Source: Streptomyces sp. HNM0575
GTDB taxonomy: Bacteria > Actinomycetota > Actinomycetes > Streptomycetales > Streptomycetaceae
Length of the DNA: 64,000 nucleotides
NCBI RefSeq assembly: GCF_012726265.1
Contig: NZ_JAASAG010000001.1
Coordinates: 918,691-982,690 of the forward strand
Direction: 5' to 3'
The stretch's first letter is position 1, and each line of letters opens with the position of its first letter. Made by a program: the position numbers and the translations under genes. Below, one piece after another: positions 17,006 to 24,921 of the stretch. The notes under the pieces were generated by a model. It was not told where the DNA came from, searched no databases, and saw nothing but the letters and a program-made list of their open reading frames with translations.

Positions 17006-17818
17006 CTACTTCTTCTCGGGCGCGGTGCCGAACCACTTCTTGTAGATCTTGTCGTACGTACCGTCGGACTTGGCCTTCTTCAGCGCCTCGTTGATCTGCT
17101 TGCGCAGGGCGGAGTTCCCCTTGCGCACGCCGAAGCCGTACTGCTCGCCGGTGTCGAACTCGGCCGTGACGTCCGTGTCCGGGTTCTTCTTGACGTAGTC
17201 GTAGAGCACGCCGTTGTCGTTGATGCCCGCGGCGACCTGGCCGGACTTGACCGCGGTGAGCAGCAGGGCCACATCCTCGAACTGGACGAGCTCGACGCCC
17301 TTCGGTGCCTTCTTCTTGGCGTACTCCTCACCGGTGGTGGAGGCCTGGACGCCGAGCTTCTTGCCCTTGAGGTCCTTCAGCGAGGAGTGCTTGGCGCCCT
17401 TCTTGGCGATCAGGGCCTGAGTGGCGTCGAAGTACGGCGCGGAGAAGTCCAGGTTCTTCTTGCGCACGTCGTTGATGGTCATGCCGGCGGCGGCCGCGTC
17501 GCACTTGTTGGCGTTGAGGTCCTCGCCGGACTGGATGCCCTCCCAGGGCGTGTCCACGATCTTCTGGTCGACCTTGAGCTTGTCGGCCACGAGATCCATC
17601 ATGTCGACGTCGAAGCCGACGATCTTGCCCGACTTCTTGAACTGGAAGGGCGCGTACGGCAGATGCGTGCACACCGTCAGCTTGCCCTTGGCGACAAGCT
17701 GGACCTCCGAGCCTCCCGCACCGGACGACTTGGTGCTGGTGCAGCCGGCAACCAGGCCGGACGCCAGGACAAAGGGGAGAGCCACTGCGACCGGACGGAG
17801 CGGGATACGCGCAGACAC
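17006..17818 (-). CDS. Amino-acid-binding lipoprotein of ABC transporter (SBP family 3)
   Basis: A 270-residue extracellular lipoprotein. The signal peptide ends in the lipobox LVAGC. The mature part has the family-3 pattern: KLTVCTHLPYAPFQF, GFDVDMMDLVADKL, DAAAAGMTINDVRKK, LGVQASTTGEEYA and a C-terminal YDKIYKKWFG. It captures a polar amino acid (glutamine or glutamate type) for the permease and ATPase encoded downstream. I chose GTG at 17818 since GGAGG precedes it by 7 bases; an in-frame ATG at 17848 would put 10 odd residues before the signal peptide. Confidence 0.9.
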   Translation of the reverse strand: MSARIPLRPVAVALPFVLASGLVAGCTSTKSSGAGGSEVQLVAKGKLTVCTHLPYAPFQFKKSGKIVGFDVDMMDLVADKLKVDQKIVDTPWEGIQSGEDLNANKCDAAAAGMTINDVRKKNLDFSAPYFDATQALIAKKGAKHSSLKDLKGKKLGVQASTTGEEYAKKKAPKGVELVQFEDVALLLTAVKSGQVAAGINDNGVLYDYVKKNPDTDVTAEFDTGEQYGFGVRKGNSALRKQINEALKKAKSDGTYDKIYKKWFGTAPEKK

Positions 17819-18178
17819 CTTTGAGCCTCCAGGAGCATTGTTCGGCAAAGCCGCACCCGAAAGGGCGAGTTCCGCTGCATCCTTGCATCACGCGCCGACG
17901 TTGTCGCTGGTGAAAGAGTTGCGACCGGATAACGAACCGCTGAATGCCCCGGCAGTCGTCCAGGACTGGACACCGCTCATCGGCGCTCCCGCATTCTGCC
18001 GTCCGGGAACGGAAGGCGTACGCGGGAATCCCGCTCACGGAAGCAGGTCCGGGATCGTGACAATCGAATTGCGGTCGTGTTTCAGCGTCGCGTGGCCGGG
18101 CCGGGGACGCCTTTGTGTTTGCGCATGTGTTTGCGCACGTGTTTGTCCGGGTGTTTGCCCAGATGTTTGCCCAATGGG
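17819..18178. other. Intergenic region between TIR-STAND and amino-acid transporter genes
   Basis: About 360 bases without a convincing gene. Both flanking genes read leftwards, so this stretch holds the 3' end of the TIR-STAND transcript (including the 12-bp repeat at 18114-18173) and the promoter of the amino-acid transporter. No clear -35/-10 pair or known operator stands out. Confidence 0.5.
18114..18173. repeat. 12-bp tandem repeat, 5 units, 3' of the TIR-STAND gene
   Basis: Five consecutive 12-bp units from 18114 to 18173: two identical TGTGTTTGCGCA, then CGTGTTTGTCCG, GGTGTTTGCCCA and GATGTTTGCCCA. All share TGTTTG at the same phase. It ends five bases before the stop codon region of the TIR-STAND gene on the reverse strand. 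It is unusually T-rich for this genome. Confidence 0.88.
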
Positions 18179-20323
18179 TCATTGAGCCGATGAGGGATCC
18201 GCGAGCAGATCGATTCCGCACAGGGCGGCGAGTTCTTTGGCCGCGGAGGTGAGCGGGCCGCGGAGTTCCGCCAGTTCAGCGCGCATCTCTGCCGCTCGTT
18301 CCCACAGTCGTTCGTGTGCGATGGGGCTGATGCCGGGCGGGCGGCCGGCTTCGTGCTCCTGGAGTGCGGGATGCCAGGTCGCCAGGAAGGGGCGCAGGTG
18401 CTCGTTGGCGAGTCCGGCGGCGATTCCGGGCAGCGTGATGGGGCCGGCCGTTTCCCCCGCCACCCGGTGAAGCACGCTGCGCGTGGTCGCGAACACCGAG
18501 TGCAGTGACGTGAGGGCTTCTCGGAGCGAACCTTGATCGGCGGCCAGCGGCTGGACTCCGACCCTGGTGACCAGTTCGACCTGCAAGTCGAAGGCCGCGG
18601 CACGTTCGGCGGTGTCCCGTGGAGCGGAGGCTTCCACCGGAGCGGGCCGCGGGGCGGCCGGGGACAGCACCGTGGCGGATCGAACCGGGCCCGGGCCGCC
18701 CGGGCCCGGAGTCGGCGGTACGGGTGTGAGCGTGAGCGTGTGCAGCAGTAGGCGCCGGAGGTCTTCCTGCCTGGCCGTGTCGGTGTCATGACGGCGCACC
18801 GCCCGGGCGGTGAGGGGATGGACGGTCCAGGACCCGTACTGCATCGGGTCCGGCCGGAGCGTGCCGGAACCGAGCAGCGACTCGATCGCCTCCGAGACGA
18901 GGGCGGTCACTTCCCAGGGGTCGTAGGAGCTGAGCGCGGACAGCACGTTCTCCAGCGCGGACTGCGACATCGGCGCCGGACTGGACAGGGCGAACAAGCG
19001 GAGGAGGTCGTCGGTGGGGAGGTGGCCCGACAGGGGCTGCGACAGGAGCCCGGCCGATGACGGGCGTGGGGTCGTGGAGCCGTTGCCGGTGGGCGGCCGC
19101 CAGGTGGTGAGGACGTCGGCTCCGGGGGCGTGGAGCCTGTTGCGGAGGTGGGTGAAGTCGCTGTGCGCGGCCGACTCCGCAAGAAGCCCGAGCGCCTGGG
19201 GATGACCGTCCACGTCGCGGACGAGGGCCGTCGCCGCCGCGCGGTCCAGCTCGTTCCCGGGCTTGCGGTGGGCCGTGAGCAGCCGGATGCCCTCCGCGTC
19301 GCCGAGGGGCGGCAGATCGACGCACTCCGCGAACGACGCGTAGTGCTGTGACCGTGTGGTGATCAGCGTCGCGCTCAGCAGGTGCGGTCCGCGGAGAAGG
19401 TGCAGTTCTTCGTCCGGCAGACCGTTCGGGACGCCGTCCACCACCCACAGGCAGTGCGCGTTTCCCTCTCCCAGCGCGACGGCGAGGTGGCTGAGCAGCT
19501 CCGGCAGCGAGGCCGAGGAGACTTCCAGTCCGAGCGCGGAGGCGGCGGTGGCGACTTGTTCCGCGTACGACTTCATGACCTCCGGCGGGCTCGCACCCGC
19601 ACAGTGCTGTAGGTCGAACCAGAACACTCCGCCCGGGTAGGCGGAGCTGAAGTGGAGCGCGTACTCCTGCGCGAGCAGGGTCTTGCCGATGCCGGGCATG
19701 CCCCGCAGCTGTGCCGATCGACCGGTGCCCGCCTGGGCGATCAGGGGAGCCCGATGGCGGTGGAGCGCGGTGTGGATGCGCCACTGCTCCGCGAGACGGC
19801 TGGTGAAGTGCACCGAACCGGTGCGGGCCGGTGCCGGCAGCCACCGGACGGTGGGCTCGTGGGCGAGGTCCCCCATGGGTGCGGTGACCGAGGCGGCGTA
19901 GGAGGCCACGCGTTCGGCGAGGCGTTCCGCGGACTGAGCGGAGGACCAGTGCCAGTGCCGGGCGTCGCGGAGCTCGACGGGGTGTACGTGGTCGGCCGAC
20001 GGCTCAGGGTTGACGATCAGTATGCGTTGCCGCGGGTCGCCTTCGTACTGGCCGGTGAGGTAGGCGTAGGTCAGCTCCCACTGGCAGGCGCGCCGTTGCG
20101 GGTAGCCGGCCGAGTACAGGGCGAGCAGGATCTTGCTCCGGGCCAGGGCCTCGGTGATCGTGGCGGTGATGGACGTGAAGTCGTCGACAGCGGTGTCGTC
20201 GACGAACACGCGCAGTCCGGCGGCCTCCAGGGCGGGCACGAGCACCCGGATCTTCTGCGCATCGGAGCTGCTGTAACTGACGAAGACGTCCCACGCGGCC
20301 TCCGGACGGTCCCGAGCCGTCAC
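18179..20323 (-). CDS. TIR domain - NB-ARC (STAND) protein, NLR-like
   Basis: A 714-residue protein. Residues about 10-145 form a TIR domain (WDVFVSYSSSDAQK; FVDDT; LLALYSAGYPQRRACQWELTY, in which E83 sits at the NADase glutamate position). A NB-ARC module follows: P-loop GMPGIGKT at 208-215, Walker B LWVVDGV at 292-298, TLITTRS sensor at 319-325, DGHPQALGL (GLPL-like) at 372-380 and an MHD-like VHPL at 501-504. The last 180 residues are Pro-rich then helical, with no recognisable repeats. Known relatives are signal-triggered NAD-cleaving switches, several in antiphage defence. It is a lone gene with a G11 tract 67 bases before its start. Confidence 0.85.
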   Translation of the reverse strand: MTARDRPEAAWDVFVSYSSSDAQKIRVLVPALEAAGLRVFVDDTAVDDFTSITATITEALARSKILLALYSAGYPQRRACQWELTYAYLTGQYEGDPRQRILIVNPEPSADHVHPVELRDARHWHWSSAQSAERLAERVASYAASVTAPMGDLAHEPTVRWLPAPARTGSVHFTSRLAEQWRIHTALHRHRAPLIAQAGTGRSAQLRGMPGIGKTLLAQEYALHFSSAYPGGVFWFDLQHCAGASPPEVMKSYAEQVATAASALGLEVSSASLPELLSHLAVALGEGNAHCLWVVDGVPNGLPDEELHLLRGPHLLSATLITTRSQHYASFAECVDLPPLGDAEGIRLLTAHRKPGNELDRAAATALVRDVDGHPQALGLLAESAAHSDFTHLRNRLHAPGADVLTTWRPPTGNGSTTPRPSSAGLLSQPLSGHLPTDDLLRLFALSSPAPMSQSALENVLSALSSYDPWEVTALVSEAIESLLGSGTLRPDPMQYGSWTVHPLTARAVRRHDTDTARQEDLRRLLLHTLTLTPVPPTPGPGGPGPVRSATVLSPAAPRPAPVEASAPRDTAERAAAFDLQVELVTRVGVQPLAADQGSLREALTSLHSVFATTRSVLHRVAGETAGPITLPGIAAGLANEHLRPFLATWHPALQEHEAGRPPGISPIAHERLWERAAEMRAELAELRGPLTSAAKELAALCGIDLLADPSSAQ

Positions 20324-20389
20324 GACCGGGCCCTTCCCGGGCCGCTAAGCGGCAGGCACTCCAAATACGGACTCCACTCCAAAACAGAC

Positions 20390-20400
20390 GGGGGGGGGGG
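20390..20400. repeat. G11 homopolymer upstream of the TIR-STAND gene
   Basis: Eleven consecutive G on the + strand, 67 bases before the start codon of the TIR-STAND gene (C11 in the transcribed direction). It lies between short repeats of ACTCC(AAA). Homopolymers this long are prone to length change. Confidence 0.9.
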
Positions 20401-20769
20401 TAGGCAGACCCGTGGTGTGCGGAGGGCATGCAGTTCGCTGGACTGCGGGGCCGGTGCTTGTCACCAGGCCATCATGCGACATGCATGCGTCCGGCGGGCC
20501 ACGGGAGGCCGGAGGCGCCGGTCCGGTGCGGCGGCCGGGGTCTGCCGGTCGGGAAGCGTCGCGTTGGCCGCGCCTGCGCCCCGGCCGAACCTGCGCAGAT
20601 GCGCGGCCGGGCCGAAGTTGAGGAGGTCCACTCCGGCAAGCACCGCTCGCATCATCGTCTGTAGAGCCTTCGCGAGACCTTGTCCTCGTCCGCGTGCCAA
20701 GACGCCCCCTCGGATGACTCCGGCCACAAGGCGTCTACGCCCCGGGTCGGGCTCGTGCCTGCGTGAAGC

Positions 20770-20813
20770 GGTGACCCGCGGCAGACACCTTCCGGTGTCT
20801 GCCGCGGGTCACC
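20770..20813 (-). terminator. Perfect 20-bp stem hairpin downstream of alginate lyase
   Basis: GGTGACCCGCGGCAGACACC (20770-20789) pairs perfectly with 20794-20813 across a TTCC loop. It begins about 100 bases after the stop codon of the alginate lyase gene. No U-run follows, as is common for streptomycete terminators. Confidence 0.75.
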
Positions 20814-20913
20814 GTCTGTTTCCACCCTGGAGCGCGTCGGAAACTCGCGCGCCGGAAACGCGCCGCGATTCCAACTCGTCCTGGGCGCAGGACCGTTGGG
20901 CCGCCGAGGGCGG

Positions 20914-21726
20914 TCAGCCGTGAGAGACGTCCAGGGCGTAGAAGCCGACGCGCGCGCCCTTCTCGGTGCTGTCGGAGGAGGACTGGTTGTAGGAGCCGGC
21001 CTTGAAGTACTGCTTGTACTTGTCGAAGGACGACGGGATCTTGTAGTGCGTGGTGCTGTCGTTGACCTTCAGGTCGATCGTGTCGCCGCCGGAGACGCCG
21101 ATCGAGTAGCTCCAGGTCTTGCCGACCGGCACGTTGCCCACGTCGTGCAGGGTCTGGCCGCCGTCGGGCGAGTTCTCGGTGCCGAGCGCGATGTCGCCGT
21201 TGGAGCGGTAGTACAGCTCCACCAGCGGCTTGGTGGACGGGCCGCCGCTGCCGAGGTGGATCTGCCCCACGCACACGTTCGACGTCACCGACACCACGCG
21301 CAGCTTCGCATCGAGGCGATGCGAGCCGCCGAGCGACCAGTCGGCGGGGCTGCCGTCCTTGTTGGTCTCGCGCAGCTCGGAGCGGGCGTACTTGGAGTTG
21401 GGGGTGGTGACGCCCTTCTCCGGCGCCCAGAAGGTCATCGCACCGTCTTTGTCGTCGGTGTAGAAGTACGAGTCCTGGAAGCCGTCCGCGCCCTGGAGCT
21501 TCGAGGAGGGGATGGTGGTCGGCGAACCGGGGGAGCCCACCGGCTCCTGGAGCTCCCAGGTCGAAAGGTCGAAGTTTCCGCCCGGGGCGGCCTTCGTGGC
21601 GCCCTTCGGCGCGGCTTTCGTGCCGGCCGCGGGGCCCGCGTGGGCGCTGGCACTGCCCAGAACGGCGAGGGTGCCCGCCATGCCCGCGGCGGTGAGAGCG
21701 GCGATGAGTTTGGACCGGGACTTCAT
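20914..21726 (-). CDS. Secreted PL7 alginate lyase
   Basis: A 270-residue secreted polysaccharide lyase. A signal peptide covers residues 1-30 (cleavage near SAHA), followed by an Ala/Lys/Pro linker to about 50. The three PL7 signatures are present: RSELRE at 115-120, QIH at 155-157 and YFKAGSYNQ at 240-248, giving the catalytic Arg, Gln/His and Tyr. The expected reaction is beta-elimination cleavage of alginate (polyguluronate or polymannuronate) outside the cell. ATG at 21726 has GGAGG 4 bases upstream. It is monocistronic, with a long AT-rich leader (21800-21860) and a strong terminator hairpin. Confidence 0.9.
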   Translation of the reverse strand: MKSRSKLIAALTAAGMAGTLAVLGSASAHAGPAAGTKAAPKGATKAAPGGNFDLSTWELQEPVGSPGSPTTIPSSKLQGADGFQDSYFYTDDKDGAMTFWAPEKGVTTPNSKYARSELRETNKDGSPADWSLGGSHRLDAKLRVVSVTSNVCVGQIHLGSGGPSTKPLVELYYRSNGDIALGTENSPDGGQTLHDVGNVPVGKTWSYSIGVSGGDTIDLKVNDSTTHYKIPSSFDKYKQYFKAGSYNQSSSDSTEKGARVGFYALDVSHG

Positions 21727-21885
21727 GGGGCCTCCGGCGCTCAGAGTCGTGTGTGTGGGGGAGGGGACCGGACCCGGACTCGCCAGGTCTGGTCCAAAGT
21801 GCGGCAACTCTAAGTACGGCCCGCGGGAATCGTCAATAAACTTTACAGATAGAGCTTGCTGCGACGGTGAGTTGCACTTGCGGGC

Positions 21886-22476
21886 TTGCAGGGCCCGGTG
21901 CAGAGGCCTGGTGCAGAGGGCAGCGACACCGGAGCCCTACAGGCGTTGCAGACCGCGGCGACCGCCGACCCCGGCCTTCCCGTCGAGGGCGTCATCCTCG
22001 CGGGGACCGCGCCGACGGCCGTATCGCCCGGCGCACAACTCCAGGACGACGAAGGCGGATCCGGGCCGCAGGACCACGAGGGCGGATCCGGGCCGCAGGA
22101 CGACTGGCAGTCCGAACTCGCCGCCCGCAGCGCCTGCCCCACTCACCGCCGGCGCCTGAGCGACGACGCGGCCTTCGTACGGGGGCAGTTGAAGGAGGCC
22201 GTCCCCTCGCATCTGCTGTCCGCGGCACGCCCCGCGCTTCCGGCCCTCCTGCTGCACGGTGACAGCGACCCGGTGACACCGCTGGAGCAGATACGCGAAC
22301 TGGCGGACCAACTGCCCAGGGCGACTCTGGCGGTTCTGCACGACGGACTGCACGACGTCCTCAACGAAGCCGCACACCGCACCATCGCCGCGGCGGTCGT
22401 CCAGTGGCTGGAACGGCTGCGCACCGACCGTTCGATGAGCCCGCTGCTGACCGTCGAGTCCGATCCCAGCCTGTGA
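21886..22476 (+). pseudogene. N-terminally truncated alpha/beta hydrolase
   Basis: The 196-residue frame encodes only the C-terminal half of an alpha/beta hydrolase of the peptidase S33/TAP-like kind: VEGVILAGTAP, a cap segment (RRRLSDDAAFVRGQLKEAVP), then ALLLHGDSDPVTPLEQ (acid residue strand) and LAVLHDGLHDVLNEAAHR (catalytic His). The nucleophile elbow GxSxG and everything before it are missing. Residues 53-70 are two copies of a 9-residue unit encoded by a 27-bp repeat. No good ribosome binding site precedes 21886. I take this as a gene fragment, though transcription from upstream cannot be excluded. Confidence 0.6.
22054..22107. repeat. 27-bp direct repeat, 2 units
   Basis: Two adjacent 27-bp units (22054-22080 and 22081-22107) whose first 21 bases are identical, starting GGCGGATCCGGGCCGCAGGA. 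They lie inside the truncated hydrolase frame and keep phase. Confidence 0.85.
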
Positions 22477-22547
22477 GCCTCCACCGCTGCCGTACGCGGC
22501 GTGGACGCTCGCCCGGCACTCAACTGCGCACCGAGAAAGGACGCGGG

Positions 22548-23177
22548 ATGACCCTCGTAACCGGCGCCGAGCATCGGGCCGAGACCCACGCCGAGACCGA
22601 TGCCGAGCCCCACGCCGAGCCCCATGCCGAAAGCCAGGCCGAGCCCGACGCCGAGCCCCACGCCGAGGCCCACGCCGAGAACCCGGCCGCCCCTGACGGG
22701 ATCCTGCGCCGCACGCTGCGGCAGCACGCGGCAGGCGTCACCGTGATCACGGTTCCGGGACCCGCGGGCTTCACGGCGACGTCGTTCACCTCCGTCTCCC
22801 TCGACCCGGCGCTGGTGTCGTTCTACCTCGGGACCACGGCCTCCACCGCCGAGGCCGTGCGCCGCGCCGACCGCTTCGCCGTCCACGTGCTGGGTGCCGA
22901 AAACACGGCGCTCGCCCGGCAGTTCGCCCGCAGCGGCATCGACAGGTTCGACGGTGTCCCCTGGACCGCAGCCGATGACGGGCTGCCCCTGCTGGACGGA
23001 GTGCCGGCCTGGCTCACCGCGCGGCTGACGCACCGCCAGCAGATCGGCGACCACCTGCTGGTCGTGGGGGAGGTGGACGCCGGGGGCGCGCCCGGCGGCG
23101 ACTCGCCGGGGTCGGCACTCGTACACCACGACGGCGGCTTCGTCACCACCCGGCACCTGGACCTTCCCGGGCGGTGA
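22548..23177 (+). CDS. Flavin reductase-like (FMN-binding split-barrel) protein
   Basis: A 209-residue protein with a flavin reductase-like domain from about residue 48: LRRTLRQHAAGVTVITVPG, FTATSFTSVSLDPALVSFYLG, FAVHVLGAENTALARQFA and a C-terminal GDHLLVVGEV. Such proteins reduce FMN or FAD with NAD(P)H for a partner oxygenase, or act directly on quinone-like substrates. The N-terminal 45 residues are low-complexity, made of repeated AEPHAE units, and are unlike the family. ATG at 22548 is preceded by AAAGGA about 7 bases upstream. It converges on the ene-reductase gene; no partner monooxygenase is adjacent. Confidence 0.82.
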   Translation: MTLVTGAEHRAETHAETDAEPHAEPHAESQAEPDAEPHAEAHAENPAAPDGILRRTLRQHAAGVTVITVPGPAGFTATSFTSVSLDPALVSFYLGTTASTAEAVRRADRFAVHVLGAENTALARQFARSGIDRFDGVPWTAADDGLPLLDGVPAWLTARLTHRQQIGDHLLVVGEVDAGGAPGGDSPGSALVHHDGGFVTTRHLDLPGR

Positions 23178-23285
23178 CACCCCTCCTGCTCGCGGGGGGC
23201 GCATGCCGTGCGGGGAACCGGTGGGCGGCGCCGCGCCCCGGGGCGGTCACCGGCCACCCCGGCCGGCGAACGCCCCGAGCCGGCG

Positions 23286-24359
23286 TCAGGCCGTGTGCTG
23301 GTACGCCGGGTAGGTCAGGTAACCCGCGTCGCCGCCCTGGTAGTACGTGGTCTCGTCGACGGGAGCGATCGGCAGTCCGGTGCGCAGCCGCTCGACCAGA
23401 TCGGGGTTGGCCATGAAGGCGCGGCCGAAGCTGATGAGTTCGGCGCCGAGCCCGAGCCAGTGGTCGGCCTCGGCCCGCCCCGTCTGCTTCGGTCCCATCG
23501 GAACCACCGGATTCATCACGAGGGTGCCCGGCCATGCGCGGCGCAGACCCACCAGCACCTCCTCGTCGGCGGTGGCTTCGAGATGGACGTAGGCCAGCCC
23601 GAGGCGGGTCAGCTCACCCAGCAACTCCGCGTACAGCGCGGGGACATCGCTCTCCTCGACGCCCCAGAACGTACCGCCGGGGGAGAGGCGGATGCCGGTC
23701 CTGGCCGCGCCGACCGCCTCGGCGGTCGCGGCCGCCGCCTCGACGGCGAAGCGGATCCGGTTGGTGACCGAGCCGCCGTAGCGGTCCGTGCGCAGGTTGG
23801 CGTTCGAAGAGAGGAACTGCGAGATCAGGTAGCCGTTGGCGCCGTGCAGCTCCACTCCGTCGAACCCGGCGTCGACGGCGCGGCGTGCTGCCTCCGCGTA
23901 GGACCGGGCGTGCTCGGGCACTTCGGCGCTCTCCAGGGGACGCGGTGCCGGTGCGGCCCGCAGCCCGGCCGGGGTGAAGACCTCCCCGACGGCGGGGACG
24001 GCCGAGGGCCCGACGGGCTGCATGCCGGTGGTGGCGGGATGCGAGACCCGTCCGCCGTGCATGAGCTGCGCGAAGATCCGGCCGCCGTTGGCGTGCACGG
24101 CGGCGGTCACCGGGCGCCACGCGGCGACCTGCTCCTCGGTGTGCAGTCCCGGCGTCCCCGGGTTGGACTGCCCGATCAGGCTGGGCTGCACGCCCTCGGA
24201 GACGATGAGACCGGCCGAGGCCCGCTGGGCGTAGTACGTGGCCATCGAGGCGGTCGCCAGACCACCGGCGGCGGCCCGCACCCGCGTCATCGGCGCCATC
24301 ACCGTCCGGTTGGGCAGTCTCAGGTCTCCGAGCCGGTAGCCGTCGAAAAGCGTCGTCAC
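23286..24359 (-). CDS. Old yellow enzyme-family alkene reductase
   Basis: A 357-residue FMN-dependent ene-reductase (NemA/OYE class). Visible features are LPNRTVMAPMTRVRA at the N-terminus, AQLMHGGRVSHP, the substrate-binding HGAN (H and N pair) in GVELHGANGYLISQFL, SSNANLRTDRYGGS and ISFGRAFMANPDLVERL at the phosphate site. It reduces activated C=C bonds of enones or nitro-olefins with NADPH. It is transcribed divergently from a MerR-type regulator that very likely controls it, with a palindrome in the shared promoter. Confidence 0.9.
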   Translation of the reverse strand: MTTLFDGYRLGDLRLPNRTVMAPMTRVRAAAGGLATASMATYYAQRASAGLIVSEGVQPSLIGQSNPGTPGLHTEEQVAAWRPVTAAVHANGGRIFAQLMHGGRVSHPATTGMQPVGPSAVPAVGEVFTPAGLRAAPAPRPLESAEVPEHARSYAEAARRAVDAGFDGVELHGANGYLISQFLSSNANLRTDRYGGSVTNRIRFAVEAAAATAEAVGAARTGIRLSPGGTFWGVEESDVPALYAELLGELTRLGLAYVHLEATADEEVLVGLRRAWPGTLVMNPVVPMGPKQTGRAEADHWLGLGAELISFGRAFMANPDLVERLRTGLPIAPVDETTYYQGGDAGYLTYPAYQHTA

Positions 24360-24414
24360 GTCAGGACTCCATCCGAAGCGAAGCGCCCGGCTTTCCGGGC
24401 ACGGCAGTTACGCT

Positions 24415-24440
24415 AAAACCTCACATCGATGTCAGAGGCA
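24415..24440. promoter_or_regulatory. Candidate MerR operator between ene-reductase and MerR genes
   Basis: The palindrome ACATCGATGT (24423-24432) is flanked by CCTC and GAGG. Read towards the ene-reductase, TTGCCT and a TTAGCG-like -10 are separated by about 19 bases that contain the palindrome. A stretched spacer carrying the operator is the hallmark of MerR-controlled promoters. Confidence 0.55.
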
Positions 24441-24488
24441 AGGCCTGAGTCGCGGATCACAGTCGCCGGGCCACAGTCAGGAGTACGG

Positions 24489-24917
24489 ATGCGTATCGGA
24501 GAGCTCGCGTCACGGACCGGGGCCAGCGTCCGGTCCCTGCGGTACTACGAGGAGCAGGGACTGCTCAGCAGCACCCGCAGCGCCAGTGGGCAGCGGCACT
24601 ACACGGACGCCGAGGCCGAACGGGTCGCGCTCCTCCAGCGGTTGTACGCCGCGGGCCTCTCCAGCCGCACCATCGCCGGGCTGCTGCCCTGCGTCGAGTC
24701 GCCCAGCGAGGAGAACACCGAGGCCTCCCTGGAGCGGATGGTGCAGGAGCGCGACCGGCTGTCGCGGTTCATCACGGAGCTGATGCGCACCCGGGACACG
24801 CTCGACGAGGTCATGGCGACCGCCCGGGCGCACAGGGAGCGCCAGCGGGAGGCGGCGACGGTCGGAGGAGCGTTTTCGCCGGGCCTTGCGTGCGGTTCCG
24901 TCCGGTCGGCATCGTGA
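24489..24917 (+). CDS. MerR-family transcriptional regulator
   Basis: A 142-residue regulator with the MerR winged helix at the N-terminus: MRIGELASRTGASVRSLRYYEEQGLL, GQRHYTDAEAERV and LQRLYAAGLSSRTIAGLLPC. A coiled-coil dimerisation helix follows at about residues 80-120 (EASLERMVQERDRLSRFI). There is no Cys-rich metal loop at the C-terminus, so it probably senses an organic electrophile or redox signal. The start at 24489 removes 20 untypical residues. It is divergent from the ene-reductase and only 4 bases from the next gene, the cupin. Confidence 0.88.
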   Translation: MRIGELASRTGASVRSLRYYEEQGLLSSTRSASGQRHYTDAEAERVALLQRLYAAGLSSRTIAGLLPCVESPSEENTEASLERMVQERDRLSRFITELMRTRDTLDEVMATARAHRERQREAATVGGAFSPGLACGSVRSAS

Positions 24918-24921
24918 CCGC

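Larger units (their letters stand above)
20324..20913. other. Gene-free interval of about 590 bases
   Basis: I found no convincing gene. Several short frames exist on both strands, but none has a ribosome binding site together with normal codon use. A reverse frame at 20461-20727 has some gene-like composition but resembles nothing I know. The interval holds the promoter region of the TIR-STAND gene (with the G11 tract and a small GCCGC-TAA-GCGGC hairpin at 20340-20352) and, at its right end, the terminator hairpin of the alginate lyase gene. Confidence 0.5.

Noticed and set aside
20461..20727. 88-codon reverse frame in the gap right of the TIR-STAND gene
   Set aside because: No ribosome binding site, no recognised family and Arg-rich second half; not enough to call a gene.
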